Shown here piece after piece: positions 7,734-16,257 of a stretch of DNA of 49,996 bases. The DNA comes from Gammaproteobacteria bacterium (GTDB lineage Bacteria; Pseudomonadota; Gammaproteobacteria; JAUIAT01), in assembly GCA_030425295.1 (NCBI GenBank), contig JAUIAT010000016.1, forward strand, positions 1-49,996, written 5' to 3'. Numbering within the stretch: position 1 is the first letter of the stretch; each line of letters starts with the position of its first letter. The translations under genes were made by a program, and so were the position numbers. The notes under the pieces are model-generated. The model worked only from the letters and a program-made list of their open reading frames with translations, was not told the DNA's origin and made no database searches.

Positions 7734-8465
7734 ATGAGCAAAAAAATACATGTTAAAGACATTCAGGAACTTCTTAACCACTACCATTCAACAAAAGGAC
7801 CTAAAAGAAGGTATTTTTGGGCGAACGAGGATATTAATAAAGTAGAAAAACTACTTGCTGACATAAAACAAAACTCAGGTAAAGATAATACTGAGCTTCA
7901 CCATGGAAGAGTTCAGGAACTAAAAGAAATTTTGAAAAATGCAAAAAGAGACGGGACAAACTCCGCCCGCGTCTTTAATTTTATTGCAATGCTTATTGAA
8001 TCATACGAGGAAAAAAACTCTATTGTTGAAAATAGACAGATAAGAGAGTTAAAAAAACCTAGAAAAACAGAAGCTCATATCTTTCACCTAGAATCAAAAC
8101 CTGATGGCAAGATAGAAAATCGCTTAACAATTGCTGAGAAAGAAACTCAATGCCCTTCATTGGAAATTAAAGGAACGCATTTAAAAATAAATAAGATCAT
8201 TGAAAAGCATAATTCGGGGCAAAAGTTATCTGATTCTGAACCAGACTACGAAGGAGTTGCAAAACTTTTTCAAGATGCTGAAAGTAGCGCAAAAGAATAC
8301 GAACAGACACAGCAAAGAATTGCTATTGCTAATAGCGTTGCTAAAATTTTCAAAGAACACTTGGAAAAGCAGCCTGAAGAAGAAAACAACCCTTTAGCAA
8401 ACAACCCATTTTATCCTCTATACGATCTTGATTCAGATACAGAAGAGTCACTTAGACTTAGCTAA
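7734..8465 (+). CDS. Unknown hydrophilic protein with NPF motif, candidate secreted effector
   Basis: A 243-residue, highly charged, helical protein preceded by AAGGAGAAGGCC-ATG, a good ribosome binding site. No signal peptide or membrane segment. The N-terminal half (VKDIQELLNHYHST, ELHHGRVQELKEILKNAK, FNFIAMLIESYEEK) looks like a helical bundle of the type seen in many Legionella and Coxiella effectors. The tail contains ANNPFYPLYDLD, including an Asn-Pro-Phe triplet that in eukaryotes binds EH domains, and ends in an acidic stretch (DSDTEESLRLS) like the E-block that precedes Dot/Icm translocation signals. Family unknown; the effector assignment is inferred from composition and from the dot/icm genes nearby. 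Confidence 0.65.
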   Translation: MSKKIHVKDIQELLNHYHSTKGPKRRYFWANEDINKVEKLLADIKQNSGKDNTELHHGRVQELKEILKNAKRDGTNSARVFNFIAMLIESYEEKNSIVENRQIRELKKPRKTEAHIFHLESKPDGKIENRLTIAEKETQCPSLEIKGTHLKINKIIEKHNSGQKLSDSEPDYEGVAKLFQDAESSAKEYEQTQQRIAIANSVAKIFKEHLEKQPEEENNPLANNPFYPLYDLDSDTEESLRLS

Positions 8466-8473
8466 TTGTACTT

Positions 8474-8504
8474 AGGGATGGTTGTGAAAAGCACAACTAT
8501 CCCT
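8474..8504. terminator. Bidirectional hairpin between convergent genes
   Basis: A 13 bp stem (AGGGATGGTTGTG with CACAACTATCCCT, one G-T type mismatch) closes on a five-base AAAAG loop. It lies just after the stop of the 243-residue gene and overlaps the last codons of prmB, which converge here. There is no long T-run on either strand, so termination efficiency is uncertain. Confidence 0.5.
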
Positions 8505-9381
8505 TCAACAAGGAAGATTTACCGATAAAAGCAATACCCTCGCCTCCGTGCTCTAACTCTACCCAAGCTAAAGGATATTCAGAAAAAGCAACATCAAATC
8601 TAGACCATTCTGCACCTACCTCTAAAAACAATGCACCATTATCACTCAGATAGTTAGCCGCATCTTTTAAAATTCTTCTTGGTATTTCTAAACCTTCATC
8701 ATCTGCTACTAGAGCAAGCTTTGGTTCATGATGATATTCATCAGGCAATATTTTCCATTCCTCATCAGAAACATAAGGGGGGTTTGCAATTATAAGATCA
8801 TACTGTCCATTAACATTTTCAAATAAATCAGACTTAATCAAATTTATTTGATCCTGAAGCCCATAATTTTCAATATTTTGACGAGCCACTTCGATTGCAT
8901 CACTTGATACATCTACCGCATCAATTTCAGCCTCAGGCCAAGCATGTGCAGCTAATATTGCCAAGCAACCACTTCCTGTGCCAATTTCAAGAATTCGATT
9001 AATTTTAGAACCATAAACCCAGGGCTCAAAATGTTTTTCGATTAACTCTGCAAATGGAGATCTAGGTATCAATACATTTTCATTTACATAAAAATTAAAG
9101 CCAGATAGCCATGACTCATTTGTTAGGTACGATGCTGGTTTTTTTGTTTCAATTCGTCTAACTAGTAAATTAAAAACTTCTAGTTTCTCCTCTTCTGACA
9201 AATAAGTATAATAGACTATATCATCGCAGTCAGGCGGCAAGCACAGGGCGTGAAGAACCAAATACATCGCCTCATCCCATGAATTGTTAGTTCCATGACC
9301 AAAATACAAATTACTTTCGTTAAAACGACTTGAGCCCCATCTGACCCAATCTATTAAACGCGGCAAATCTGGCTGTTTCAT
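8497..9381 (-). CDS. prmB: Ribosomal protein L3 glutamine N5-methyltransferase
   Basis: A 294-residue SAM-dependent methyltransferase. The N-terminal helical domain includes YFGHGTNNSWDEAMYLVLHA, typical of PrmB rather than PrmC. The Rossmann domain has the SAM-binding ILEIGTGSGCLAILAA, acidic DAVDVSSDA, and the catalytic NPPYVSDEE motif that recognises the target glutamine. PrmB methylates Gln150 of ribosomal protein L3 during 50S assembly. The gene is divergent from the Smr-domain gene at 9464, the same arrangement as prmB/smrB in E. coli, which supports both assignments. Confidence 0.93.
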   Translation of the reverse strand: MKQPDLPRLIDWVRWGSSRFNESNLYFGHGTNNSWDEAMYLVLHALCLPPDCDDIVYYTYLSEEEKLEVFNLLVRRIETKKPASYLTNESWLSGFNFYVNENVLIPRSPFAELIEKHFEPWVYGSKINRILEIGTGSGCLAILAAHAWPEAEIDAVDVSSDAIEVARQNIENYGLQDQINLIKSDLFENVNGQYDLIIANPPYVSDEEWKILPDEYHHEPKLALVADDEGLEIPRRILKDAANYLSDNGALFLEVGAEWSRFDVAFSEYPLAWVELEHGGEGIAFIGKSSLLKG

Positions 9382-9463
9382 TACTAATACTCGTTGCTAA
9401 TATTATTGATTTTGGCTATTATAGCACCAACTTTAAATCTATTTCACATGAAGTGTTAAAAGC

Positions 9464-9820
9464 ATGCCTTTAAGCGGTGAAGATTATGTTGAGCACACCC
9501 AAAGCGGTATGCTTCCAAAGCAAGTAAAGCAGATGAAACAGGGGTTAATCAGGCCCCAGTCAAAGCTAGATTTGCATAATATGACAGTCGACCAAGCCGA
9601 AACTGCTTTTTTAAATTTCTTAAATAGATCTAAAAAAAACAAGCTTAGGGCGCTATTGATTGTCCACGGCAAAGGTCTTCAGTCTTCCAGTCCATACCCT
9701 ATACTTAAGAATGAGGTAGTGAGGTGGCTAAAAGGTCATGGTAACGTGCTTGCCTTTTGCTCTGCGCAACCAAAAGATGGTGGAAGAGGTGCGGTTTACG
9801 TTTTATTGAAAAGAGGTTAA
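9464..9820 (+). CDS. smrB: Smr-domain protein, N-terminally short SmrB-like endonuclease
   Basis: A 118-residue protein with an Smr domain: KLDLHNMTVDQAETAF carries the DLH catalytic motif (with Asn in place of the usual Gly), and LLIVHGKGLQ carries HGxG. The C-terminus GAVYVLLKRG is usual for the family. E. coli SmrB has about 180 residues; the 60 to 70 residue N-terminal region, which holds the helix that hooks collided ribosomes, is missing. An in-frame TGA lies five codons before ATG 9464, so no longer version exists in this frame, and only 82 bases separate it from prmB. Its stop is two bases before the udk start. The gene name is assigned by synteny with prmB. Confidence 0.8.
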   Translation: MPLSGEDYVEHTQSGMLPKQVKQMKQGLIRPQSKLDLHNMTVDQAETAFLNFLNRSKKNKLRALLIVHGKGLQSSSPYPILKNEVVRWLKGHGNVLAFCSAQPKDGGRGAVYVLLKRG

Positions 9821-9822
9821 TA

Positions 9823-10449
9823 ATGTCGCATAAAACAATGATTATTGGTATTTCAGGCCCATCGGCATCAGGAAAAAGCTTATTGGCAAATACCATAGTT
9901 AATGAAATGAGCACGGAGCTTGTTGAGGTTATTTCAGAAGACTCCTACTATCGAGATCGCAGCGATATTTCCTTTGATGAAAGAATTAAAATAAACTATG
10001 ACCACCCGGACTCATTAGAGCACTCATTATTAATAGACCATTTAGAGAGATTAAAAAATGGAGAAATGGTCAATATCCCTCAATACGACTACACTAAACA
10101 TTTAAGATCAGAAAACACAAAACGTGTGGGAAAACACAGAATAATCGTTCTAGAAGGTATCTTATTATTCGTAGACCCAGAACTTAGAGAAATGATGGAT
10201 ATAAGTATATTCATGGATACACCGCTAGATATATGCCTGATTCGCAGATTAAAACGCGACATCATTGAACGTGAAAGAGATCTTGAAAGTGTGCTAACTC
10301 AATATCAAGAAACTGTGCGCCCAATGTATTACCAATTCATTGAGCCATCTAAGCGTTATGCTGACATAATAGTACCTCGAGGTGGAGGCAATAGGATTGC
10401 AATTGACATGATAAAAGCTAAACTTAAAGAACTATTAAGCAATGCTTAG
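9823..10449 (+). CDS. udk: Uridine/cytidine kinase
   Basis: A 208-residue kinase of the pyrimidine salvage pathway that phosphorylates uridine and cytidine. Walker A is GPSASGKS, followed by ISEDSYYRDRS, the DHPDSLEH substrate segment, PQYDYTKHLR and ILEGILLF, all typical of bacterial Udk. A lid region RRLKRDIIERERDLESVL and the final IVPRGGGNRIAID complete the family pattern. The open frame extends upstream through the smr gene, but ATG 9823, two bases after the smr stop and with AAGAGGT upstream, gives the standard N-terminus. It is probably cotranscribed with the smr gene. Confidence 0.95.
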   Translation: MSHKTMIIGISGPSASGKSLLANTIVNEMSTELVEVISEDSYYRDRSDISFDERIKINYDHPDSLEHSLLIDHLERLKNGEMVNIPQYDYTKHLRSENTKRVGKHRIIVLEGILLFVDPELREMMDISIFMDTPLDICLIRRLKRDIIERERDLESVLTQYQETVRPMYYQFIEPSKRYADIIVPRGGGNRIAIDMIKAKLKELLSNA

Positions 10450-10510
10450 CCTTGCCTAAAAGATTAATAAACAATATAATTTTGAAAAATATACACTTAC
10501 AAGGGTAAAT

Positions 10511-10732
10511 ATGTCTAAATCAGATCTAATCACCATGGACGGCACTGTCGTCGACACTCTTCCTAATGCAACTTTCAGAGTTGAACTTGAAAATGGTCAC
10601 GTCGTGACAGCACACATTTCAGGTCGTATGCGCAAACACTACATTCGTATTTTAACTGGAGATAAAGTTACAGTTGAAATTACACCGTATGACTTAAGCA
10701 AAGGCCGTATTACTTACCGTTATCCTAATTAA
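10511..10732 (+). CDS. infA: Translation initiation factor IF-1
   Basis: A 73-residue S1/OB-fold protein nearly identical to other proteobacterial IF-1 proteins: [38 protein letters not shown] and [18 protein letters not shown] are all in place. IF-1 binds the ribosomal A site during initiation. The ribosome binding site is weak (AAGGGTAA before ATG). It converges on clpA, and the infA-clpA-clpS neighbourhood is conserved in gammaproteobacteria. Confidence 0.97.
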   Translation: MSKSDLITMDGTVVDTLPNATFRVELENGHVVTAHISGRMRKHYIRILTGDKVTVEITPYDLSKGRITYRYPN

Positions 10733-10757
10733 TTTAATTAAATATTTTATAACCTGA

Positions 10758-10775
10758 CCCCGGCGAATGCCGGGG
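10758..10775. repeat. Short GC-rich palindrome between infA and clpA
   Basis: CCCCGGCGAATGCCGGGG is a perfect seven-pair stem with a four-base loop in otherwise AT-rich DNA, and the flanks GA...CGACA resemble dispersed bacterial palindromic units. It lies 25 bases after infA and may act as terminator or mRNA stabiliser, although there is no T-run. The rest of the 166-base intergenic stretch shows nothing recognisable. Confidence 0.6.
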
Positions 10776-10898
10776 CGACAGCTTTAATTAGCCATAGGCA
10801 AATTATAGTCAATACTTGCTGCGGAATCATGTTTTAATATGTGACCGAAACAAATGATATTGCAAAAAAAAACATAAAATCTAACAAATTTCACAGTT

Positions 10899-13190
10899 TT
10901 AGGTTTTCTCAAGTTCTTTGTCAGTATAATCAAAGTCCAACTCACCACTAGCATTAACGCTAACATGAACTTCACCACCTTTTTTAAGGTGACCGAACAA
11001 CAACTCATCAGCAAGTGGCTGTTTAATGGACCGCTGAATTATTCTCTCCATAGGTCTTGCTCCCATTTTTTCGTCGTATCCATTCCTAGCAATCCAATTT
11101 CGCGCACCCTGGTCAACCTTAAGCACAACACCTTTTTGCTCTAGCTGAACCTCAACCTCAGTTATAAATTTATCCACTACTTTAGACACAACATCTTGAT
11201 TTAGCTGTTTAAACTGAATAGTTCTATCCAACCTATTCCTAAACTCTGGAGCAAAATGCTGCTTAATAGCAGACTTATTATCTTTCTCGTCTTCAGAAGC
11301 AGTAAAACCAACAACACCTTTTTCAAGATCTTGAGCACCAACGTTAGAAGTCATAATAAGAATAACATTCCTAAAGTCAGCTGGTCGCCCATCATTATCA
11401 GTCAACCGGCCATAATCCATAACCTGAAGCATTAAGTTATAAATATCTGGATGAGCCTTTTCAATCTCATCTAAAAGCAGAACACAATGCGGCTTCTTGT
11501 TAATCTCTTCAGTTAGCAAACCTCCTTGCTCATACCCAACATATCCTGGAGGAGAACCAATTAACCTAGAAACTGAATGCTGTTCCATATATTCAGACAT
11601 ATCAAATCTGACTAATTCTAAACCTAGCACTTTTGCAAGCTGTTGTGAAACCTCGGTTTTACCTACACCTGTTGGCCCAACGAACAAGAAGCTACCTACT
11701 GGTTTTTCTTGGTTTTTAAGACCAGATCTTGAAAGCTTAATAGCAGAGCATAAAGCCTCAATAGCTTCATCCTGCCCGTATACTAAAGCTTTTAACTTAG
11801 GCTCTAAGTGCTTAAGAAGATCAACCTCAGAAGCTGTTACACTTTCTTCTGGCACACGGGCCATCTTGGCAACAACTTTCTCTATATCTTTGCAACCTAT
11901 CTTAGATTTACGCTTACCCTCAGGACGTAAACGCTGATATGCACCTGCTTCATCAACTATATCAATTGCTTTGTCTGGTAAAAATCTATCAGGAAGATAG
12001 CGGTCAGCAAGAATTGCAGCTTCTTTCAAGGCAGCCATTGAGTACGTAACATTATGATAAGCTTCAAACCTTGATTTTAAACCTTTAAGGACTTGATAAG
12101 TTTCTTCCTGAGATAGCTCTTTAATATCAATTTTTTGGAACCTACGAGTCAGAGCTCTATCCTTATCAAAAATACTTCTGTACTCATGATATGTAGTAGC
12201 CCCCATGCATCTTACAGAACCTTGAGTTAATAGTGGTTTTATAAGGTTAGATGCATCCATAGCACCCCCAGCTGCAGCACCAGCACCAACTAGAGTATGT
12301 ATTTCATCAATAAAAATTATTGTATCATCTTTATTTTCTAGCTCTTGAAGAACCGATTTAAATCTTTTTTCAAAGTCCCCTCGGTATTTTGTTCCAGCAA
12401 GCATAATACCAAGATCCACGGAATAAATTGTACTTTTAGAAAGTACTTCTGGAACTTTTCCTTCAACAATTAACCTAGCCAGACCTTCAGCAATAGCCGT
12501 TTTACCAACACCTGCCTCACCCACTAACAAGGGATTATTTTTGCCACGACGACTCAATATTTGGATAGTTCTTTGAATCTCAGATTCCCGACCAATAACT
12601 GGGTCAATTTTACCACTTTTAGCTAACTCATTAAGATTTGTCGCATATTTTTCAAGTGGAGATTCAGCAGCTTGCCCTTCAAAACTTGTTTGAGGCTGGG
12701 GAGAAGAGCTACCAGGAAAACCTTCATCTTTTAAAGTAGGTGCTTCTCCTGAACCAGACATCTTTGATATGCCATGAGCAATGTAATTCATCACATCTAA
12801 TCTAGTAACATTTTCTTGACTGAGGAAGTAAACAGCCTGGCTTTCTTGTTCGCTGAATATGGCTGCCAATACATTTGCCCCTGTCACTTCATTATAACCT
12901 GATGATTGAACCTGAAATATAGCTCTTTGTAAAACTCTTTGAAAACCTAAGGTTGGCTGGGTTTCAGAATTTTTACCCTCAGGAATATAAGTAGCTGTTT
13001 CTTTAATATAACCTTCAACATTATTACGAAGGCTTTGAATGTCTGCTCCACAAGCAACTAACACCTCAATCGCTTCTGGATTATCCAAAAGAGTCAATAA
13101 CAGTAATTCTACCGTCATGAATTCGTGTCGCTGTTCCTTAGCTTTTGCAAACGCCATATTAAGTGTGAGTCCCAATGCCTTACTAAACAT
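10899..13190 (-). CDS. clpA: ATP-dependent Clp protease ATP-binding subunit ClpA
   Basis: A 763-residue AAA+ unfoldase, close to E. coli ClpA (758). Order: N-domain (residues 1-145) that binds ClpS; first AAA module with [15 protein letters not shown] and Walker [15 protein letters not shown]; second module with [15 protein letters not shown], Walker [13 protein letters not shown] and the GYVGYEQGG pore loop; C-terminal small domain ending in a charged tail. ClpA unfolds substrates and feeds them to ClpP. The ribosome binding site is GGGAG before ATG 13190. It follows clpS after a gap of 22 bases in the usual clpS-clpA order. Confidence 0.97.
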   Translation of the reverse strand: MFSKALGLTLNMAFAKAKEQRHEFMTVELLLLTLLDNPEAIEVLVACGADIQSLRNNVEGYIKETATYIPEGKNSETQPTLGFQRVLQRAIFQVQSSGYNEVTGANVLAAIFSEQESQAVYFLSQENVTRLDVMNYIAHGISKMSGSGEAPTLKDEGFPGSSSPQPQTSFEGQAAESPLEKYATNLNELAKSGKIDPVIGRESEIQRTIQILSRRGKNNPLLVGEAGVGKTAIAEGLARLIVEGKVPEVLSKSTIYSVDLGIMLAGTKYRGDFEKRFKSVLQELENKDDTIIFIDEIHTLVGAGAAAGGAMDASNLIKPLLTQGSVRCMGATTYHEYRSIFDKDRALTRRFQKIDIKELSQEETYQVLKGLKSRFEAYHNVTYSMAALKEAAILADRYLPDRFLPDKAIDIVDEAGAYQRLRPEGKRKSKIGCKDIEKVVAKMARVPEESVTASEVDLLKHLEPKLKALVYGQDEAIEALCSAIKLSRSGLKNQEKPVGSFLFVGPTGVGKTEVSQQLAKVLGLELVRFDMSEYMEQHSVSRLIGSPPGYVGYEQGGLLTEEINKKPHCVLLLDEIEKAHPDIYNLMLQVMDYGRLTDNDGRPADFRNVILIMTSNVGAQDLEKGVVGFTASEDEKDNKSAIKQHFAPEFRNRLDRTIQFKQLNQDVVSKVVDKFITEVEVQLEQKGVVLKVDQGARNWIARNGYDEKMGARPMERIIQRSIKQPLADELLFGHLKKGGEVHVSVNASGELDFDYTDKELEKT

Positions 13191-13212
13191 CGCTTATACT
13201 CCCCTTTTGTTG

Positions 13213-13512
13213 CTAGACGTCTTCCATACGACAGGAAAGAGGGTAGTTTTCCTTACTAATTCTCTTCCCTATTTCTTTCATTGTATCTGATGCGATTACC
13301 TTAGGGTAGACCCCACAGACAATTTTCCCCCTTTCATATAAAGTTATCATAGAGATCTCTATTATCTGCTCATCCATTTGAAAATATTTCCTTAATATAT
13401 CTGACACTAGGTCAATTGGAGCAAAAGAACTACTAAGTAGCAAGACCTGAACTAACTTATCATCCTTTAGTTTCTTTCCCTGTGAATTATTCTTCTGATT
13501 CGTATCACTCAT
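13213..13512 (-). CDS. clpS: ClpS-like adaptor with altered N-degron pocket
   Basis: A 99-residue ClpS-fold protein immediately upstream of clpA, with a flexible polar N-terminal tail and the conserved RGKIVCGVYPKVIA and CRMEDV C-terminal part. Compared with E. coli ClpS, the pocket that binds N-end-rule residues is changed: Asn34-Asp35-Asp36 align with Ser27-Ser28-Ser29 (LLLSSSFAP), His66 aligns with Tyr59 (TLYERGK) and gatekeeper Met40 with Ile33. The alignment needs no gap between these sites. ClpA-facing surfaces look more conserved than the pocket. It may therefore regulate ClpA without presenting N-degron substrates, or bind a different ligand. The family assignment is firm; canonical function is doubtful. 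Confidence 0.85.
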   Translation of the reverse strand: MSDTNQKNNSQGKKLKDDKLVQVLLLSSSFAPIDLVSDILRKYFQMDEQIIEISMITLYERGKIVCGVYPKVIASDTMKEIGKRISKENYPLSCRMEDV

Positions 13513-13685
13513 CCTGTATGAATCTCCTTAGTGCCTACTTATAAGATAGAAGATAAATTCACACATTTCCTGTTATAGAGCATAATTTGAGCAGAAAATC
13601 TAAATTAAAGATAGAAAAAATACGATAAACATTACTGAAGTAATCACTTATAAATATGCGAAAAATAAGAAAAACTAATCATAAA

Positions 13686-13711
13686 AGCTGTTGACAGCTG
13701 GTTATGCAAAA
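13686..13711. repeat. Remnant of a foldback-element end
   Basis: GCTGTTGACAGCTGGTTATGC resembles the terminal repeat of the elements at 16060 and 44891 (GCTGTTGACAATTGGTGTTGC). The matching far end is missing, so this is a decayed or truncated copy. It lies just downstream of the MscS-family stop codon. Confidence 0.5.
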
Positions 13712-13726
13712 CAAAAATATTATTCA

Positions 13727-16051
13727 CTATGAGGAAGATGGCGGCGCCCAATTTTTCACATGTAAATCTAGCTGAGGGAAAGCAATGGTTATGCCGTTCT
13801 CTTTAAATAATTTGTTTATCTCAAAGTTTAGCTCACTCTGAATTAAATATTTACGATTTACATCCCTAATAACGCACCACAGATCAAATACAAGGCTACT
13901 ATTTCCAAATTCTCTAAATAAAATAATTGGCTCATCAGGAGCATCTTTTTTCGTATCTGGATGATTAGCTGCTACCTTTTGCAATAAATCCTTAACCAAC
14001 TCCACATCACTACCATAAGCAACACCTACAGAGCATGTAATACGCCAATTACGATCACGAAACATATAATTGGTAACCTGTTGCGAGATTAATTCAGAAT
14101 TAGGCACCATAACATCTGAGCATTGAACTGTACGAATCTGGGTAGCTCGAATACTAATCTTATGCACAAAGCCTTCAGTTTGTCCAATAATAATTCTATC
14201 GCCAGGACGAATCGGACGCTCAATAAGTAAAATGACTCCCGACACAAAATTATTAACAATATTCTGCAAACCAAAACCTATACCTACAGAAAGAGCACCC
14301 GCTACAATCGCAAGGCCAGTGAAATTTACGCCTGATAACAACATTGCTATCAATATAGCTATCGAAAAGCCAACATAGTTTGAAATAGATGCCAATTCAA
14401 CTTGAGCTCCACGCTCCATATGATGACGGCTATGCCGCGAAATACGACTACTTATTAACCTGCTAATTAAACCTAATATAGAAAATACTAAAATACCGAT
14501 CATGATCCTTGCTGGATAGAAAGAAACATCAGCAATAATGACACCATTCATCATTTGATCATATAACTGGTTAAATCTAACTGTACTTACACCCCAAATA
14601 TTTAGCATTGCACCAACAAAACCAATCCAAATAACCAAATATGCAACAATTCCTGTTAAAACAAACTCTGGTAAAACAACATTAGGTTTAACCCCTAAAT
14701 AATATCGCATCTTCAACTGCCAAGAAGATTGGCCTCGATTTAAAGACTCAATTATGACATGCACAGCTCTATGCAAAAACCAAGCAATAAAAAACGCTGC
14801 TAGTGAATATGTAATCCCTCTTACAATAAATACTGCTAAATGGTGATACCCTATCCATTCAATACCCAAAATTGTTAGAAGACATAAACTTAAAACTAAA
14901 ACTAAAGACCAACGTAAAAACTTTTGTTGATACTGAAGCTTAGAAGTATCGGTCACTAACCATACGATACTAATAAGACTAATACTAAAAAAACTCAACC
15001 ATATAGTGGTGAAAATATGAGCTGTCTGTTCTGGTATATTTTGCGGGCTTATCATCCATCCCCAGACAAATGCAATCAAAACTAATGTTGCTAACACATA
15101 AACTCTATTAAATAAGGACTTTCGAATATGCAGGGGGATCTCACTTACACCTTCTGCGGGTCTTGGTGGGTAAAAAATACTTCTAAATACAAATAATAAA
15201 CAGGTGTAGATAATAAGAGCATAGCTTATATTGGTTAAGTAACTAACTGGATCATCCCAACTAAGCAAAGTCATACAAAGTGAAATAGTAGCTAACGGAA
15301 GTAAGTAAACAATATAACGATTAAATGTACATATGATAGATAAAGCTATTTTTGACTGAGCCTCTTCAGATTCAATAAAGTGACTAATTGCCGCCCTAAT
15401 TAAAACTGCCAGACCAAACACAACAACCAAAACTGCAATAAAAACCATAGATTGAGTAGCTGAGAATAACAAAATTCCACTCTCATCAAGCATTTTTTGC
15501 CAATCTATTTCTGAAGGAAGCTTCATTATTAGTGATGGAAATTGTTTCAAATTAGTAGCGATTGAGCTAGTCTTAGCAAGAAGCTTAGCAGTCTCCATAG
15601 AATCTATCGTTTTGTGATAAGCTTGAATTGCGTCCTGAGCACGAATTGAAAACAGATGACAAGCAGCTGCCCTGTCATTTAGCTGATCATGTTTTTTTTG
15701 CAAATAATCTATATCAGTTGAAGGGTCTCCAACTGTTATATTTTTAATTGATTTAATTTGACTATCAACTTTTACAAGATCAGATTTTGCACTTGAAACA
15801 CATTGATCAGCACCTTCTTTAAGCTGCCCTAACTCATCTACTGCTTCTTTAAGATCAGAAACAACAAGATTTTGAGTTGAAAGCTTGATACTTAGCTGGT
15901 CGTAAATTCGATTTGCATCTTCAACGGAAAAAAAATGATCCTCACCATTAAGTCCATTTAAATCATTTTCCTGGGCGCTTGAGCTAACACAAACAAAAAG
16001 TAGAGCAAGGCATCCTGCAATAAAAAATTTTTTAACCATCACTAAATCCAT
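13727..16051 (-). CDS. Large MscS-family mechanosensitive channel (MscK/YjeP type)
   Basis: A 774-residue inner-membrane protein. A signal peptide (FFIAGCLALLFVCVSSSAQ) is followed by a periplasmic helical domain of about 160 residues, then roughly ten membrane helices. The pore helix and MscS core are AIVAGALSVGIGFGLQNI, FVSGVILLIERPIRPGDRI and the beta domain with VMVPNSELISQQVTNY, then the cytoplasmic vestibule domain (VGVAYGSDVELVKDLL). Shorter than E. coli MscK or MscM (about 1100 residues) because the periplasmic part is smaller. It relieves hypo-osmotic pressure. Start uncertain (ATG 16051 or in-frame ATG 16039), with no good ribosome binding site; a foldback element ends nine bases upstream. 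Confidence 0.9.
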   Translation of the reverse strand: MDLVMVKKFFIAGCLALLFVCVSSSAQENDLNGLNGEDHFFSVEDANRIYDQLSIKLSTQNLVVSDLKEAVDELGQLKEGADQCVSSAKSDLVKVDSQIKSIKNITVGDPSTDIDYLQKKHDQLNDRAAACHLFSIRAQDAIQAYHKTIDSMETAKLLAKTSSIATNLKQFPSLIMKLPSEIDWQKMLDESGILLFSATQSMVFIAVLVVVFGLAVLIRAAISHFIESEEAQSKIALSIICTFNRYIVYLLPLATISLCMTLLSWDDPVSYLTNISYALIIYTCLLFVFRSIFYPPRPAEGVSEIPLHIRKSLFNRVYVLATLVLIAFVWGWMISPQNIPEQTAHIFTTIWLSFFSISLISIVWLVTDTSKLQYQQKFLRWSLVLVLSLCLLTILGIEWIGYHHLAVFIVRGITYSLAAFFIAWFLHRAVHVIIESLNRGQSSWQLKMRYYLGVKPNVVLPEFVLTGIVAYLVIWIGFVGAMLNIWGVSTVRFNQLYDQMMNGVIIADVSFYPARIMIGILVFSILGLISRLISSRISRHSRHHMERGAQVELASISNYVGFSIAILIAMLLSGVNFTGLAIVAGALSVGIGFGLQNIVNNFVSGVILLIERPIRPGDRIIIGQTEGFVHKISIRATQIRTVQCSDVMVPNSELISQQVTNYMFRDRNWRITCSVGVAYGSDVELVKDLLQKVAANHPDTKKDAPDEPIILFREFGNSSLVFDLWCVIRDVNRKYLIQSELNFEINKLFKENGITIAFPQLDLHVKNWAPPSSS

Positions 16052-16059
16052 TTAATTTA

Positions 16060-16222
16060 TAGGGGCTGTTGACAATTGGTGTTGCAAGGCGAAAATATCT
16101 AGAATGCATTGAAAATTTGTTCTTTAATTAGGCGAATAGCCTCTCTATTTAACGAATTAAAGGGTAAATTTTCACAAATCATATAAATTTGCAGCTATAA
16201 GACCAATTGCCAACAGCCCCTA
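16060..16222. repeat. Foldback (MITE-like) element, copy 2
   Basis: A 163 bp element with terminal inverted repeats GGGGCTGTTGACAATTGGT and, on the other strand, GGGGCTGTTGGCAATTGGT (18 of 19 identical), each preceded by TA. Inner arms (GAAAATTTG...  AAATTTTC) and a core hairpin at 16122-16158 (CTTTAATT...AATTAAAG) make the whole unit one long imperfect hairpin. It is the same length as copy 3 at 44891 and highly similar to it. It lies between icd and the MscS-family gene and must contain or separate the promoter of the latter. No coding capacity. Confidence 0.9.
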
Positions 16223-16257
16223 AAGGTCTAATATTAAATATACCAGACCTTATCATA

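Noticed and set aside
10784..11014. A 76-residue minus-strand frame overlapping the 3' end of clpA
   Set aside because: It lies in another frame of the clpA end and has no ribosome binding site or recognisable composition.
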